This document shows, piece by piece, positions 1 through 5,398 of a stretch of DNA of 6,511 nt. The notes under the pieces were generated by a model. The model was not told the DNA's origin. It was given only the letters and a program-made list of their open reading frames with translations, and made no database searches. Origin of the DNA: an uncultured Pseudomonas sp. (GTDB lineage: Bacteria; Pseudomonadota; Gammaproteobacteria; Pseudomonadales; Pseudomonadaceae). The translations under genes were made by a program, and so were the position numbers. The stretch spans positions 1-6,511 of the forward strand of contig CAMPJN010000222.1 in NCBI GenBank assembly GCA_946886875.1, in the 5' to 3' direction. Position 1 is the first letter of the stretch. Every line of letters begins with the position of its first letter.

Positions 1-1
1 G

Positions 2-487
2 GCGCGGGTGTTCCAGAGCCAGCTCGAACTCGCCGATGCCTTCAAGGCCGGCGAGTTGGCGCGCGATTTCGTCGCCGTGGTGCGCTTCCAGGGCCCGAAA
101 GCCAATGGCATGCCCGAGCTGCACAAGCTCACGCCTTATCTCGGCGTATTGCAGGATCGCGGTTACAAAGTAGCGCTGGTCACTGACGGGCGCATGTCCG
201 GCGCCTCGGGCAAGGTGCCGGCGGCCATTCATGTCAGCCCCGAAGCCTGGGACGGCGGACCACTGGCCAAAGTGCGCGATGGCGATGTGATTCGTGTCGA
301 CGGCGTCGCCGGTACGCTGCAAGTTCTGGTCGATGACGTCGAGTGGGCGGCGCGCGAAGTGGTGCCGCGGCCAACCGATGGCGGTATCGGTTGCGGGCGC
401 GAACTGTTTGGCTTTATGCGTGCGGCCTTCAGCCCGGCTGAGCAGGGCGCCAGCGTATTCAGCGCCGATCTGGAGGCGCTGAAGTGA
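2..487 (+). CDS. edd: 6-phosphogluconate dehydratase, C-terminal part (5' end outside window)
   Basis: Edd dehydrates 6-phosphogluconate to 2-keto-3-deoxy-6-phosphogluconate in the cytoplasm, the first committed step of the Entner-Doudoroff pathway. The frame is open from the left edge, so about 161 codons, roughly the last quarter of a ~600-residue protein, are visible. The stretch [20 protein letters not shown] (about codons 60-80 of the visible part) is the C-terminal signature of the IlvD/Edd dehydratase family. The ending, with [21 protein letters not shown], is typical of Edd rather than of dihydroxy-acid dehydratase, an assignment backed by the adjoining glucokinase gene. The iron-sulfur cysteines of this family lie mostly in the missing N-terminal part and cannot be checked. 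Its TGA stop overlaps the GTG start of glk by four bases (GTGA), so the two are probably translationally coupled in one operon. Confidence -1.
   Translation, partial: ARVFQSQLELADAFKAGELARDFVAVVRFQGPKANGMPELHKLTPYLGVLQDRGYKVALVTDGRMSGASGKVPAAIHVSPEAWDGGPLAKVRDGDVIRVDGVAGTLQVLVDDVEWAAREVVPRPTDGGIGCGRELFGFMRAAFSPAEQGASVFSADLEALK
472..476 (+). promoter_or_regulatory. Shine-Dalgarno sequence of glk
   Basis: GGAGG lies inside the end of edd, 7 bases before GTG at 484. This strong match fixes the GTG start that overlaps the edd stop. Confidence -1.
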
Positions 488-1452
488 AGCTGGCACTGGT
501 AGGTGACATTGGCGGCACCAATGCCCGTTTCGCGCTCTGGCGCGATGAGCAACTGGAGTCGGTGCGGGTTCTGCCCGTTGCCGATTATCCGGGGCCGGAG
601 CAGGCAATCAGGGTATACCTGGCCGACTTGGATCTGCCCTTGGGCTCAATCGATTCGGTGTGCCTGGCCTGTGCCGGGCCGGTCGATGGCGACCTGTTCC
701 GCTTCACCAACAATCACTGGCATATCAGCCGCACGGCGTTCTGTCGGGAATTGCAGGTGCGCGAGTTGCTGTTGGTCAACGATTTCTCGGCGATGGCCCT
801 GGGCATGACCCGTTTGCACGACGATGAACGCCTCAGCGTCTGTCCCGGCGAGCCCGAGGGCGATCGCCCCTGTGTGGTGATAGGTCCCGGCACCGGTCTT
901 GGCGTTGGCACCCTGTTGGCCTTGAGCGACGGCAGTTGGCGGGCATTGCCGGGGGAGGGCGGGCATGTCGATTTGCCGATCGGCAGCCCGCGCGAGGCCG
1001 AACTTTGGCAGCAATTGCATCGTCAGCTCGGTCATGTGCGCGCCGAGGACGTGCTGAGCGGCGGCGGCCTGTTGCAGCTACATGCAGCGATTTGTGCGGT
1101 CGATGGACATGCGCCGCGCCTGTCTTCGCCAGCCGAGGTCACCGCCGCCGCGCTGGCCGGTGACCCGGTTGCCTGCGCTGTGCTGGAGCAATTCTGCTGT
1201 TGGCTGGGCCGCGCCGCGGGCAACAATGTGTTGACCCTGGGCGCCCGCGGCGGCGTCTATGTGGTTGGCGGGGTGGTGCCGCGCTTTGCCGAATTTTTCC
1301 TGGCCAGCGGTTTTGCACGCAGCTTCCGCGACAAGGGCCGCATGAGCGATTACTTTGACGGCATCCCGGTGTGGCTAGTGACCGCCGAATACCCCGGGTT
1401 GATGGGGGCCGGTGTAGCCTTGCAGCAGACGATGGGGCAGACGATGAGGTAG
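484..1452 (+). CDS. glk: Glucokinase
   Basis: Glk phosphorylates cytoplasmic glucose with ATP to glucose 6-phosphate, feeding imported glucose into the Entner-Doudoroff route. The 322-residue product matches the bacterial glucokinase family (E. coli Glk is 321 residues). DIGGTNAR at residues 8-15 is the N-terminal phosphate-binding motif. LVNDF at 97-101 carries the catalytic Asp100, GPGTGLG at 134-140 is the second phosphate motif, and PGEGGH at 156-161 and Glu188 in the AEDVLSGGG stretch match the sugar-contacting residues. This is the actin-fold glucokinase family, without the zinc-binding cysteines of ROK kinases. The GTG start is supported by GGAGG 7 bases upstream and by the GTGA overlap with edd. 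The last eight residues, QTMGQTMR, come from a 12-base tandem duplication, and the TAG stop lies within a REP element's GTAG, so the extreme C-terminus may be a recent change. Confidence -1.
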   Translation: MKLALVGDIGGTNARFALWRDEQLESVRVLPVADYPGPEQAIRVYLADLDLPLGSIDSVCLACAGPVDGDLFRFTNNHWHISRTAFCRELQVRELLLVNDFSAMALGMTRLHDDERLSVCPGEPEGDRPCVVIGPGTGLGVGTLLALSDGSWRALPGEGGHVDLPIGSPREAELWQQLHRQLGHVRAEDVLSGGGLLQLHAAICAVDGHAPRLSSPAEVTAAALAGDPVACAVLEQFCCWLGRAAGNNVLTLGARGGVYVVGGVVPRFAEFFLASGFARSFRDKGRMSDYFDGIPVWLVTAEYPGLMGAGVALQQTMGQTMR

Positions 1453-1502
1453 GGTGCGCCGCGCGCACCATTCTGGTTATTGGTGCGCATGGCGCACCCT
1501 AC
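1449..1502. repeat. REP-type inverted repeat (GTAGGGTGCGCC family), copy 1
   Basis: Two 22-base arms, 1449-1470 and 1481-1502, face each other across a 10-base loop and match at 20 of 22 positions (the differences are adjacent, in the arm centre). Each arm begins, reading inward, with GTAGGGTGCGCC followed by a GCGCACC half, so each arm is itself a small palindrome. A 5' GTAG followed by a palindrome is the hallmark of Pseudomonas REP sequences mobilised by REP-associated tyrosine transposases; that no transposase is present here is normal. The first arm contains the glk stop codon (1450-1452). The structure sits between glk and gltR and would form a strong hairpin in the transcript, but with no U-tract. 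Confidence -1.
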
Positions 1503-1510
1503 AACAATAA
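1503..1510 (+). promoter_or_regulatory. AANAANAA (Hfq/Crc-type) motif at the gltR ribosome binding site
   Basis: The eight bases AACAATAA fit the AANAANAA catabolite-activity motif recognised by Hfq with Crc in Pseudomonas. They end inside the gltR Shine-Dalgarno stretch (1509-1516), so binding here would block ribosome access. The match is seen directly; function is inferred. Confidence -1.
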
Positions 1511-1516
1511 GGAAGG
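1509..1516 (+). promoter_or_regulatory. Shine-Dalgarno sequence of gltR
   Basis: AAGGAAGG ends 6 bases before GTG at 1523 and supports that GTG as the start of gltR. Confidence -1.
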
Positions 1517-1522
1517 CGGACT

Positions 1523-2251
1523 GTGAGCCAGCCCGGAAAATCGATTCTGCTGGTCGACGATGACCAGGAAATTCGCGAACTGCTGCAAACCTACCTGAGC
1601 CGCGCCGGTTTTCAGGTGCGCACCGTTGGCGATGGCGCGGGGTTCCGTCAGGGGCTCTGTGCGGAAACGGCCGACCTGGTGATTCTCGATGTGATGCTGC
1701 CCGACGAGGATGGCTTCAGCCTCTGTCGTTGGGTGCGTGAGCATCAGCGCTTCGCCCAGGTGCCGATCATCATGCTCACCGCCAGCTCCGACGAGACCGA
1801 CCGGGTGATCGGCCTGGAGCTGGGCGCCGACGATTACCTGGGCAAACCCTTCAGCCCGCGCGAATTGCTGGCGCGGATCAAAGCCCTGTTGCGCCGCGCG
1901 CACTTCAGTCAGGAGCGCGGCAGTGAGGTGCTGGCGTTCGACGACTGGCGCCTGGATATGGTCAGCCACCGGCTGTTCCATGCCGACGGCGAAGAGGTGT
2001 TTCTCTCCGGCGCCGATTTCGCCTTGCTCAAGCTGTTTCTCGACCATCCGCAGCAGATCCTCGACCGCGACACCATCGGCAATGCCACCCGCGGTCGCGA
2101 GGTGATGCCGCTCGAACGCATCGTCGATATGGCCGTCAGCCGTCTGCGCCAGCGCCTGCGCGACACGGAAAAACCGGCGCGTTTGATCCGCACGGTGCGC
2201 GGCAGTGGCTACCAGTTGGCGGCCACAGTTACGCCCTATAACCATGCGTAG
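1523..2251 (+). CDS. gltR: OmpR-family response regulator of glucose metabolism
   Basis: GltR is the DNA-binding partner of the neighbouring kinase. In P. aeruginosa the unphosphorylated regulator represses edd, glk, oprB and related promoters, and phosphorylation releases it. The 242-residue product has a receiver domain at about residues 6-122: acidic pocket Asp12-Asp13, phosphoacceptor Asp56 (in LVILDVMLP), switch Thr86 and invariant Lys108 (YLGKPF). The C-terminal winged-helix domain spans about 140-235 and ends in the usual RTVRGSGYQL wing. All residues needed for phosphotransfer are present. The GTG start is supported by AAGGAAGG upstream. The 70-base gap to glk is mostly a REP hairpin and shows no clear promoter, so cotranscription with edd-glk is likely. 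The end overlaps gtrS by 8 bases. Assignment to GltR rests on position and on family; some genomes name it gltR-2. Confidence -1.
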   Translation: MSQPGKSILLVDDDQEIRELLQTYLSRAGFQVRTVGDGAGFRQGLCAETADLVILDVMLPDEDGFSLCRWVREHQRFAQVPIIMLTASSDETDRVIGLELGADDYLGKPFSPRELLARIKALLRRAHFSQERGSEVLAFDDWRLDMVSHRLFHADGEEVFLSGADFALLKLFLDHPQQILDRDTIGNATRGREVMPLERIVDMAVSRLRQRLRDTEKPARLIRTVRGSGYQLAATVTPYNHA

Positions 2252-2262
2252 GGCCATGGTTA
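2239..2262 (+). promoter_or_regulatory. Hairpin over the gltR stop and gtrS start
   Basis: TAACCATG (2239-2246) and CATGGTTA (2255-2262) are perfect 8-base complements around an 8-base loop. The gltR stop (2249-2251) is in the loop; ATG at 2244 lies in the left arm and ATG at 2256 in the right arm. No good Shine-Dalgarno sequence serves either ATG, so gtrS translation probably depends on ribosomes finishing gltR and opening this structure. The pairing is seen; the coupling role is inferred. Confidence -1.
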
Positions 2263-3707
2263 ACCTGCGCAAGCTGCTGCCCGTGCCGCGTTCGCTGCTC
2301 GGGCGCATGTTGCTGCTGACCCTGCTGGTAGTGTTGCTGGCTCAGGCGTTGTCGAGCGTGATCTGGGTCTCGCAGCTGCGCGCCAGCCAGATGGAAGGGC
2401 TGCTGACCAGCGCACGCAGCCTGGCGCAGTCGATGGCCGCCAGTGTCAGCTACTTCCGTTCGCTGCCGATCGGTTACCGGCCGATGGTGCTCGACCAGCT
2501 GCGCAACATGGGCGGTACACGGTTTTTCGTCTCGCTCAACGACAAGCCTCTGAGCATGCAAGTGCTGCCGGAAACCCCGCGCAAGCGCGCGGTGCTCGAT
2601 GCAGTCGATGCCACGCTGCGCGAACGCCTGGGCAGCGATCTGGATGTGTCGGCGCAGTTCGTCAGCCCGAACGACCTGCGCATTTTCAACAGCGCCTTGA
2701 AGCTCGATGAGCTGCCGCGCTCCTGGGCCCATTACGCCCTCAGCCTGGAACCGCTGAACCCGCCGGTGCTGGTCACCCAGATTCAGATAGCGCCGGGCGA
2801 ATGGCTGTATCTCGCCTCCCTGATGCCCGAGCCCTATGTCGGCTTGGAGCAGCAGGGGCTGCCGGCCCAGCAGCTATGGTTCATCATCCTTACCAGCAGT
2901 TTTCTGCTGTTGTTTATCGGCATCCTCGTGCACTGGCAGAGCCGCCCGCTCAAGCGCCTGGCGGTGGCGGCGCGGGAGATGTCCCTGGGCAGCGAGGTCG
3001 AACCGCTGCCCGAGGCCGGTGGCAGCGAGGTGATCGAGGTCAGCCGTGCTTTCAACAGCATGCGCGAGCGCATCGGCCGCTACCTGCGCGAGCGCAGCCA
3101 GTTGTTCAGCGCGATTTCCCATGATCTGCGCACGCCGATCACCCGCCTGCGCCTGCGCGTCGAACTGCTCGAAGACGAAGCCGTGCAGGCCAAGTTCAGC
3201 CGCGACCTGGACGAGCTGGAAATGCTGGTCAAGGGCGCGCTGCAATGCGTCAAGGACACCGACATCCACGAGAACATCGAGCCGGTGGATCTCAACCAGT
3301 TGCTCAATTGCGTGATCGAACCCTACCTGGCGCCGCTCGGCAACGGCCGGGTCACAGTGGATGGCCAAGCGCTCGCTGCCTATCCGGGTAAGCCGTTGGC
3401 GCTGAAACGCTGCATCGGCAACCTGGTGGACAACGCGCTGAAGTACGGCGAGCGTGCCCATCTGCATATCGAGGACGACGACGGCGCCTTTGTTCTGCAT
3501 GTCGACGACGAAGGCCCCGGTGTGCCCGAACAGCGCCTGGAGCAGGTGTTCGAACCGCATTTTCGCCTGGCCGGGCAGCAGCAGGGCTACGGCCTGGGCC
3601 TGGGCATAGCACGCAATATCGCCCACAGCCATGGCGGCGAACTGAGCCTGCGCAACCTGCGCGAAGGTGGCCTGCGGGTAACGCTCTGGCTACCGCGTAA
3701 TGCGTAG
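2244..3707 (+). CDS. gtrS: Sensor histidine kinase of the glucose two-component system
   Basis: GtrS (also called GltS in some genomes) is an inner-membrane kinase that phosphorylates GltR; the P. aeruginosa protein responds to 2-ketogluconate and 6-phosphogluconate. From ATG 2244 it has 487 residues. It shows a first membrane helix at about 21-43, an extracytoplasmic sensor region of ~165 residues (about 44-210), a second helix at about 211-230, a HAMP linker at about 231-283, a dimerisation/phosphoacceptor domain with His293 in SAISHDLRTPITRLRLR, and an ATPase domain with N-box Asn393/Asn397, G1 box DEGPGVP (422-428) and G2 box GYGLGLG (448-454). All catalytic motifs are intact. The start is uncertain: ATG 2244 overlaps the gltR stop, ATG 2256 is four codons later, and GTG 2205 is an upstream option. 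I prefer 2244 because of the overlap. The TAG stop falls inside a REP element. Confidence -1.
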   Translation: MRRAMVNLRKLLPVPRSLLGRMLLLTLLVVLLAQALSSVIWVSQLRASQMEGLLTSARSLAQSMAASVSYFRSLPIGYRPMVLDQLRNMGGTRFFVSLNDKPLSMQVLPETPRKRAVLDAVDATLRERLGSDLDVSAQFVSPNDLRIFNSALKLDELPRSWAHYALSLEPLNPPVLVTQIQIAPGEWLYLASLMPEPYVGLEQQGLPAQQLWFIILTSSFLLLFIGILVHWQSRPLKRLAVAAREMSLGSEVEPLPEAGGSEVIEVSRAFNSMRERIGRYLRERSQLFSAISHDLRTPITRLRLRVELLEDEAVQAKFSRDLDELEMLVKGALQCVKDTDIHENIEPVDLNQLLNCVIEPYLAPLGNGRVTVDGQALAAYPGKPLALKRCIGNLVDNALKYGERAHLHIEDDDGAFVLHVDDEGPGVPEQRLEQVFEPHFRLAGQQQGYGLGLGIARNIAHSHGGELSLRNLREGGLRVTLWLPRNA

Positions 3708-3765
3708 GGTGCGCCGTGCGCACCGGGCATCCCTGTATACGCGGTGCGCACGGCGCACCCTACGC
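3702..3765. repeat. REP-type inverted repeat (GTAGGGTGCGCC family), copy 2
   Basis: Perfect 24-base arms at 3702-3725 and 3742-3765 are separated by a 16-base loop. The 20-base core (GTAGGGTGCGCC followed by GTGCGCAC) differs from copy 1 at 1449 by a single base in the left arm, so both belong to one family. The gtrS stop codon (3705-3707) is the TAG of the left GTAG. In RNA the hairpin would be very stable and could protect the 3' end of the upstream message or limit readthrough into gtsA; there is no U-tract after it. Confidence -1.
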
Positions 3766-3900
3766 GTGTTCGTGCTTTGTAACCATCCGGTGACCTTTGC
3801 GCATCCCTTCGTTACCCGCGGCGGCGCTGAGCATGGTTAGACTCGATTCCAGAGCAAGCATCCGACTTGCCGGTAAATAACAACAAGAAAGGAACCCTTA
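3766..3900 (+). promoter_or_regulatory. gtsA upstream region, probable promoter and leader
   Basis: This 135-base stretch separates the REP hairpin from gtsA and is the likely site of a gtsA promoter. I see no convincing -35/-10 pair; TAGACT (3838-3843) is a weak -10 candidate with no partner. GTAACC and GGTGAC (3779-3784, 3789-3794) form an imperfect dyad, and GTTACC (3811-3816) and GGTTAG (3835-3840) repeat the theme, so an operator is possible. GCAAG (3854-3858) and CTTGC (3866-3870) can form a small hairpin. The last 25 bases are A-rich and hold the motif and ribosome binding site listed separately. Confidence -1.
3876..3890 (+). promoter_or_regulatory. Extended AAN-repeat (Hfq/Crc-type) motif at the gtsA ribosome binding site
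   Basis: Five consecutive AAN triplets (AAT AAC AAC AAG AAA) contain the AANAANAA motif that Hfq binds with the help of Crc in Pseudomonas carbon catabolite repression. They run into the gtsA Shine-Dalgarno sequence AAGGA (3889-3893), 7 bases before ATG 3901. Occupancy would block translation of the glucose-binding protein when a preferred carbon source is present. The motif is seen; regulation is inferred from the family. Confidence -1.
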
Positions 3901-5154
3901 ATGAATTCGATATCACGCCTGGCAACCGCTATTTCCCTCGTCTCCCTGATGCCGCTGGCCGTTCACGCCGGTGAAGTCGAAGTGCTGCATTGGTGGACTT
4001 CCGGTGGCGAAAAACGCGCCGCCGATACCCTGCAAAAACTGGTTGAAGACAAAGGCCATACCTGGAAAGACTTCGCCGTTGCCGGCGGCGGTGGCGAAGC
4101 GGCCATGACCGTGCTGAAGACCCGCGCGGTTTCCGGTAACCCGCCTGCTGCCGCGCAGATCAAAGGGCCGGACATTCAGGAGTGGGGCGAGCTGGGTTTG
4201 CTCGCCGACCTCGACGAGGTGGCCAAGGAACAGCAGTGGGACAAGCTGCTGCCACCCCAGGTGATCGACGTGATGCAGTTCGGCGGCGATTACGTAGCCG
4301 TGCCGGTCAACGTGCACCGGGTCAACTGGTTGTGGATCAACCCTGAAGTGTTCGCCAAGGCCGGCGCCACCGCGCCTACCACCCTCGACGAGTTCTTCGC
4401 CGCTGCCGACAAACTCAAGGCCGCCGGCTTTATGCCCCTGGCCCACGGCGGTCAGCCTTGGCAAGACAGCACCGTATTCGAGGACCTGGCCTTCGCCATT
4501 CTCGGCCCACAGGATTTCAACAAGGCCTTCGTCGAGCTGGACGAGAGCGTGCTGACCAGCGCCAAGATGGTCGAGGTATTCGCTGCTCTGCAGAAACTGC
4601 ACGGCTATGTCGACGCCAACGCTGCCGGTCGCGACTGGAACAGTGCCACCGCCATGGTGATCAACGGCAAGGCCGGTATGCAGATCATGGGCGACTGGGC
4701 CAAGAGCGAATGGACCGCCGCCGGCAAGGTCGCCGGCAAGGACTACCAGTGCCTGCCGTTCCCCGGCACCCAGGGCAGCTTCGCCTACAACATCGACTCC
4801 CTGGCCATGTTCAAGCTGAGCGACGCGGACAACCGCAAGGCTCAGGAAGACCTGGCACGCACCGTGATGGAGCCCGAGTTCCAGGAGTTCTTCAACCAGA
4901 ACAAAGGTTCGATCCCGGTACGTACGGATATGGACATGAGTTCCTTCGACGCCTGCGCCCAGGCCTCGATGAAGGACTTCAAGGAAGCGGCAGCCAATGG
5001 CGGCCTGCAACCGAGCATGGCCCACGGCATGGCCGCATCCAGCTATGTGCAGGGAGCGGTGTTCGATGTGGTGACCAACTTCTTCAACGACCCCAAGGCC
5101 GACCCGAAGAAAGCTGCCCAGCAACTGGCCGCGGCCATCCAGGCCGTGCAGTAA
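3901..5154 (+). CDS. gtsA: Periplasmic glucose-binding protein of the Gts ABC transporter
   Basis: GtsA captures glucose in the periplasm and delivers it to the GtsB/GtsC membrane channel. It is a 417-residue family 1 (CUT1-type) sugar-binding protein. Residues 1-23 form a signal peptide with Arg6, a hydrophobic core and a cleavage site after AVHA; there is no lipobox cysteine, so the mature protein is soluble. The mature N-terminus [14 protein letters not shown] carries the tryptophan pair Trp31-Trp32 typical of Pseudomonas glucose-binding proteins. Further hallmarks are [14 protein letters not shown] near 57-70, [14 protein letters not shown] near 86-99 and [12 protein letters not shown] near 138-149. 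The mature protein has only two cysteines, Cys284 and Cys352, which might form a disulfide. The start is fixed by AAGGA 7 bases upstream and by the signal peptide. Hairpins follow the gene before gtsB, as is common where a binding protein is made in excess over its permeases. Confidence -1.
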   Translation: MNSISRLATAISLVSLMPLAVHAGEVEVLHWWTSGGEKRAADTLQKLVEDKGHTWKDFAVAGGGGEAAMTVLKTRAVSGNPPAAAQIKGPDIQEWGELGLLADLDEVAKEQQWDKLLPPQVIDVMQFGGDYVAVPVNVHRVNWLWINPEVFAKAGATAPTTLDEFFAAADKLKAAGFMPLAHGGQPWQDSTVFEDLAFAILGPQDFNKAFVELDESVLTSAKMVEVFAALQKLHGYVDANAAGRDWNSATAMVINGKAGMQIMGDWAKSEWTAAGKVAGKDYQCLPFPGTQGSFAYNIDSLAMFKLSDADNRKAQEDLARTVMEPEFQEFFNQNKGSIPVRTDMDMSSFDACAQASMKDFKEAAANGGLQPSMAHGMAASSYVQGAVFDVVTNFFNDPKADPKKAAQQLAAAIQAVQ

Positions 5155-5164
5155 AACCAGCCCG

Positions 5165-5184
5165 GCCGCCGGTTCGCCGGCGGC
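5165..5184 (+). terminator. GC-rich UUCG-loop hairpin after gtsA
   Basis: GCCGCCGG (5165-5172) pairs perfectly with CCGGCGGC (5177-5184) around a TTCG tetraloop, 10 bases after the gtsA stop. It has the shape of an intrinsic terminator stem, but the bases after it (TGACGTGGTTG) are not a U-tract. A partial terminator or a 3'-end stabiliser that lets some transcription continue into gtsB is more likely than complete termination. Confidence -1.
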
Positions 5185-5197
5185 TGACGTGGTTGTC

Positions 5198-5220
5198 GTA
5201 GGGCGGGGTGTAACCCGCCG
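5198..5220 (+). repeat. Single REP-like palindrome, GTAG type
   Basis: GTAG (5198-5201) is followed by GGCGGG (5202-5207) and its complement CCCGCC (5214-5219) with a 6-base loop. This is the GTAG-plus-palindrome layout of Pseudomonas REPs, but of a different family from the copies at 1449 and 3702, and with no matching inverted partner. Confidence -1.
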
Positions 5221-5241
5221 GATTTAAACCTTTTCTCCCTG

Positions 5242-5267
5242 GCGCCTGCTCTCTAAGCAAGCGCTAC
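5242..5267 (-). repeat. Single REP-like palindrome, GTAG type, on the minus strand
   Basis: On the minus strand GTAG (5267-5264) is followed by a hairpin with arms 5256-5264 and 5242-5250, paired at 8 of 9 positions around a 5-base loop. It points toward the palindrome at 5198-5220, so the two could be a mixed doublet, although their stems are unrelated. The single mismatch makes this a weaker call. Confidence -1.
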
Positions 5268-5290
5268 GGGATCGGCCGTGTCGGTTTTTA

Positions 5291-5370
5291 TGTAGGAGCC
5301 AGCTTGCTGGCGATCAGCCGCGCTGACGATGGATCGCCAGCAAGAACTAGGCGTCCCCCTGGCTCCTACA
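5291..5370. repeat. REP doublet of the GTAGGAGCCAGCTTGCTGG family with an interrupted right arm
   Basis: The left arm (5291-5315) starts TGTAGGAGCCAG and continues CTTGCTGGCGATC; inside it CCAGC and GCTGG form a small stem. The reverse complement of the right side carries the same two blocks, TGTAGGAGCCAG at 5370-5359 and CTTGCTGGCGATC at 5344-5332, but with 14 extra bases (5345-5358) between them. This is a common type of Pseudomonas REP element and differs from the GTAGGGTGCGCC family earlier in the window. It ends 28 bases before the gtsB start. Confidence -1.
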
Positions 5371-5388
5371 GGTGGTGTATCAAGCAAT

Positions 5389-5392
5389 GGAG
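5389..5392 (+). promoter_or_regulatory. Shine-Dalgarno sequence of gtsB
   Basis: GGAG lies 6 bases before ATG 5399 and decides that start over the in-frame GTG 5372 and ATG 5387, neither of which has a comparable site. Confidence -1.
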
Positions 5393-5398
5393 TTACCC

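Noticed and set aside
1453..1522. A separate promoter for gltR in the glk-gltR gap
   Set aside because: Most of the 70 bases are the REP hairpin, and no -35/-10 pair with sensible spacing is visible.
2205..2243. GTG 2205 as the start of gtrS
   Set aside because: It would overlap gltR by 47 bases and has no ribosome binding site. The added residues do not extend the first membrane helix, so ATG 2244 or 2256 is more natural.
2244..2253. ATGCGTAGGG at the gltR end is identical to the REP edge at 3700-3709, suggesting a REP remnant
   Set aside because: The identity stops after 10 bases and no REP palindrome follows; part of the match is the shared Ala-stop ending. Chance cannot be excluded.
3776..3886. 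A HexR operator (TTGT-N7/8-ACAA) upstream of gtsA
   Set aside because: TTGT at 3777 has no ACAA at the right distance; TTGC near 3867 with ACAA near 3882 differs in base and spacing.
3913..5124. A 403-codon open frame on the minus strand, antisense to gtsA
   Set aside because: It mirrors gtsA over almost its full length, is rich in His, Gly, Val and Leu as expected from the reverse of GC-biased codons, and shows no recognisable domain. The + strand frame has a signal peptide and family motifs.
4458..5201. A 247-codon open frame on the + strand inside gtsA in another frame
   Set aside because: It is very Arg- and Gly-rich with no domain and lies wholly over the strongly supported gtsA; a codon-bias artefact.
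5372..5398. Upstream starts for gtsB at GTG 5372 or ATG 5387
   Set aside because: Neither has a Shine-Dalgarno sequence, while ATG 5399 has GGAG at 6-base spacing.
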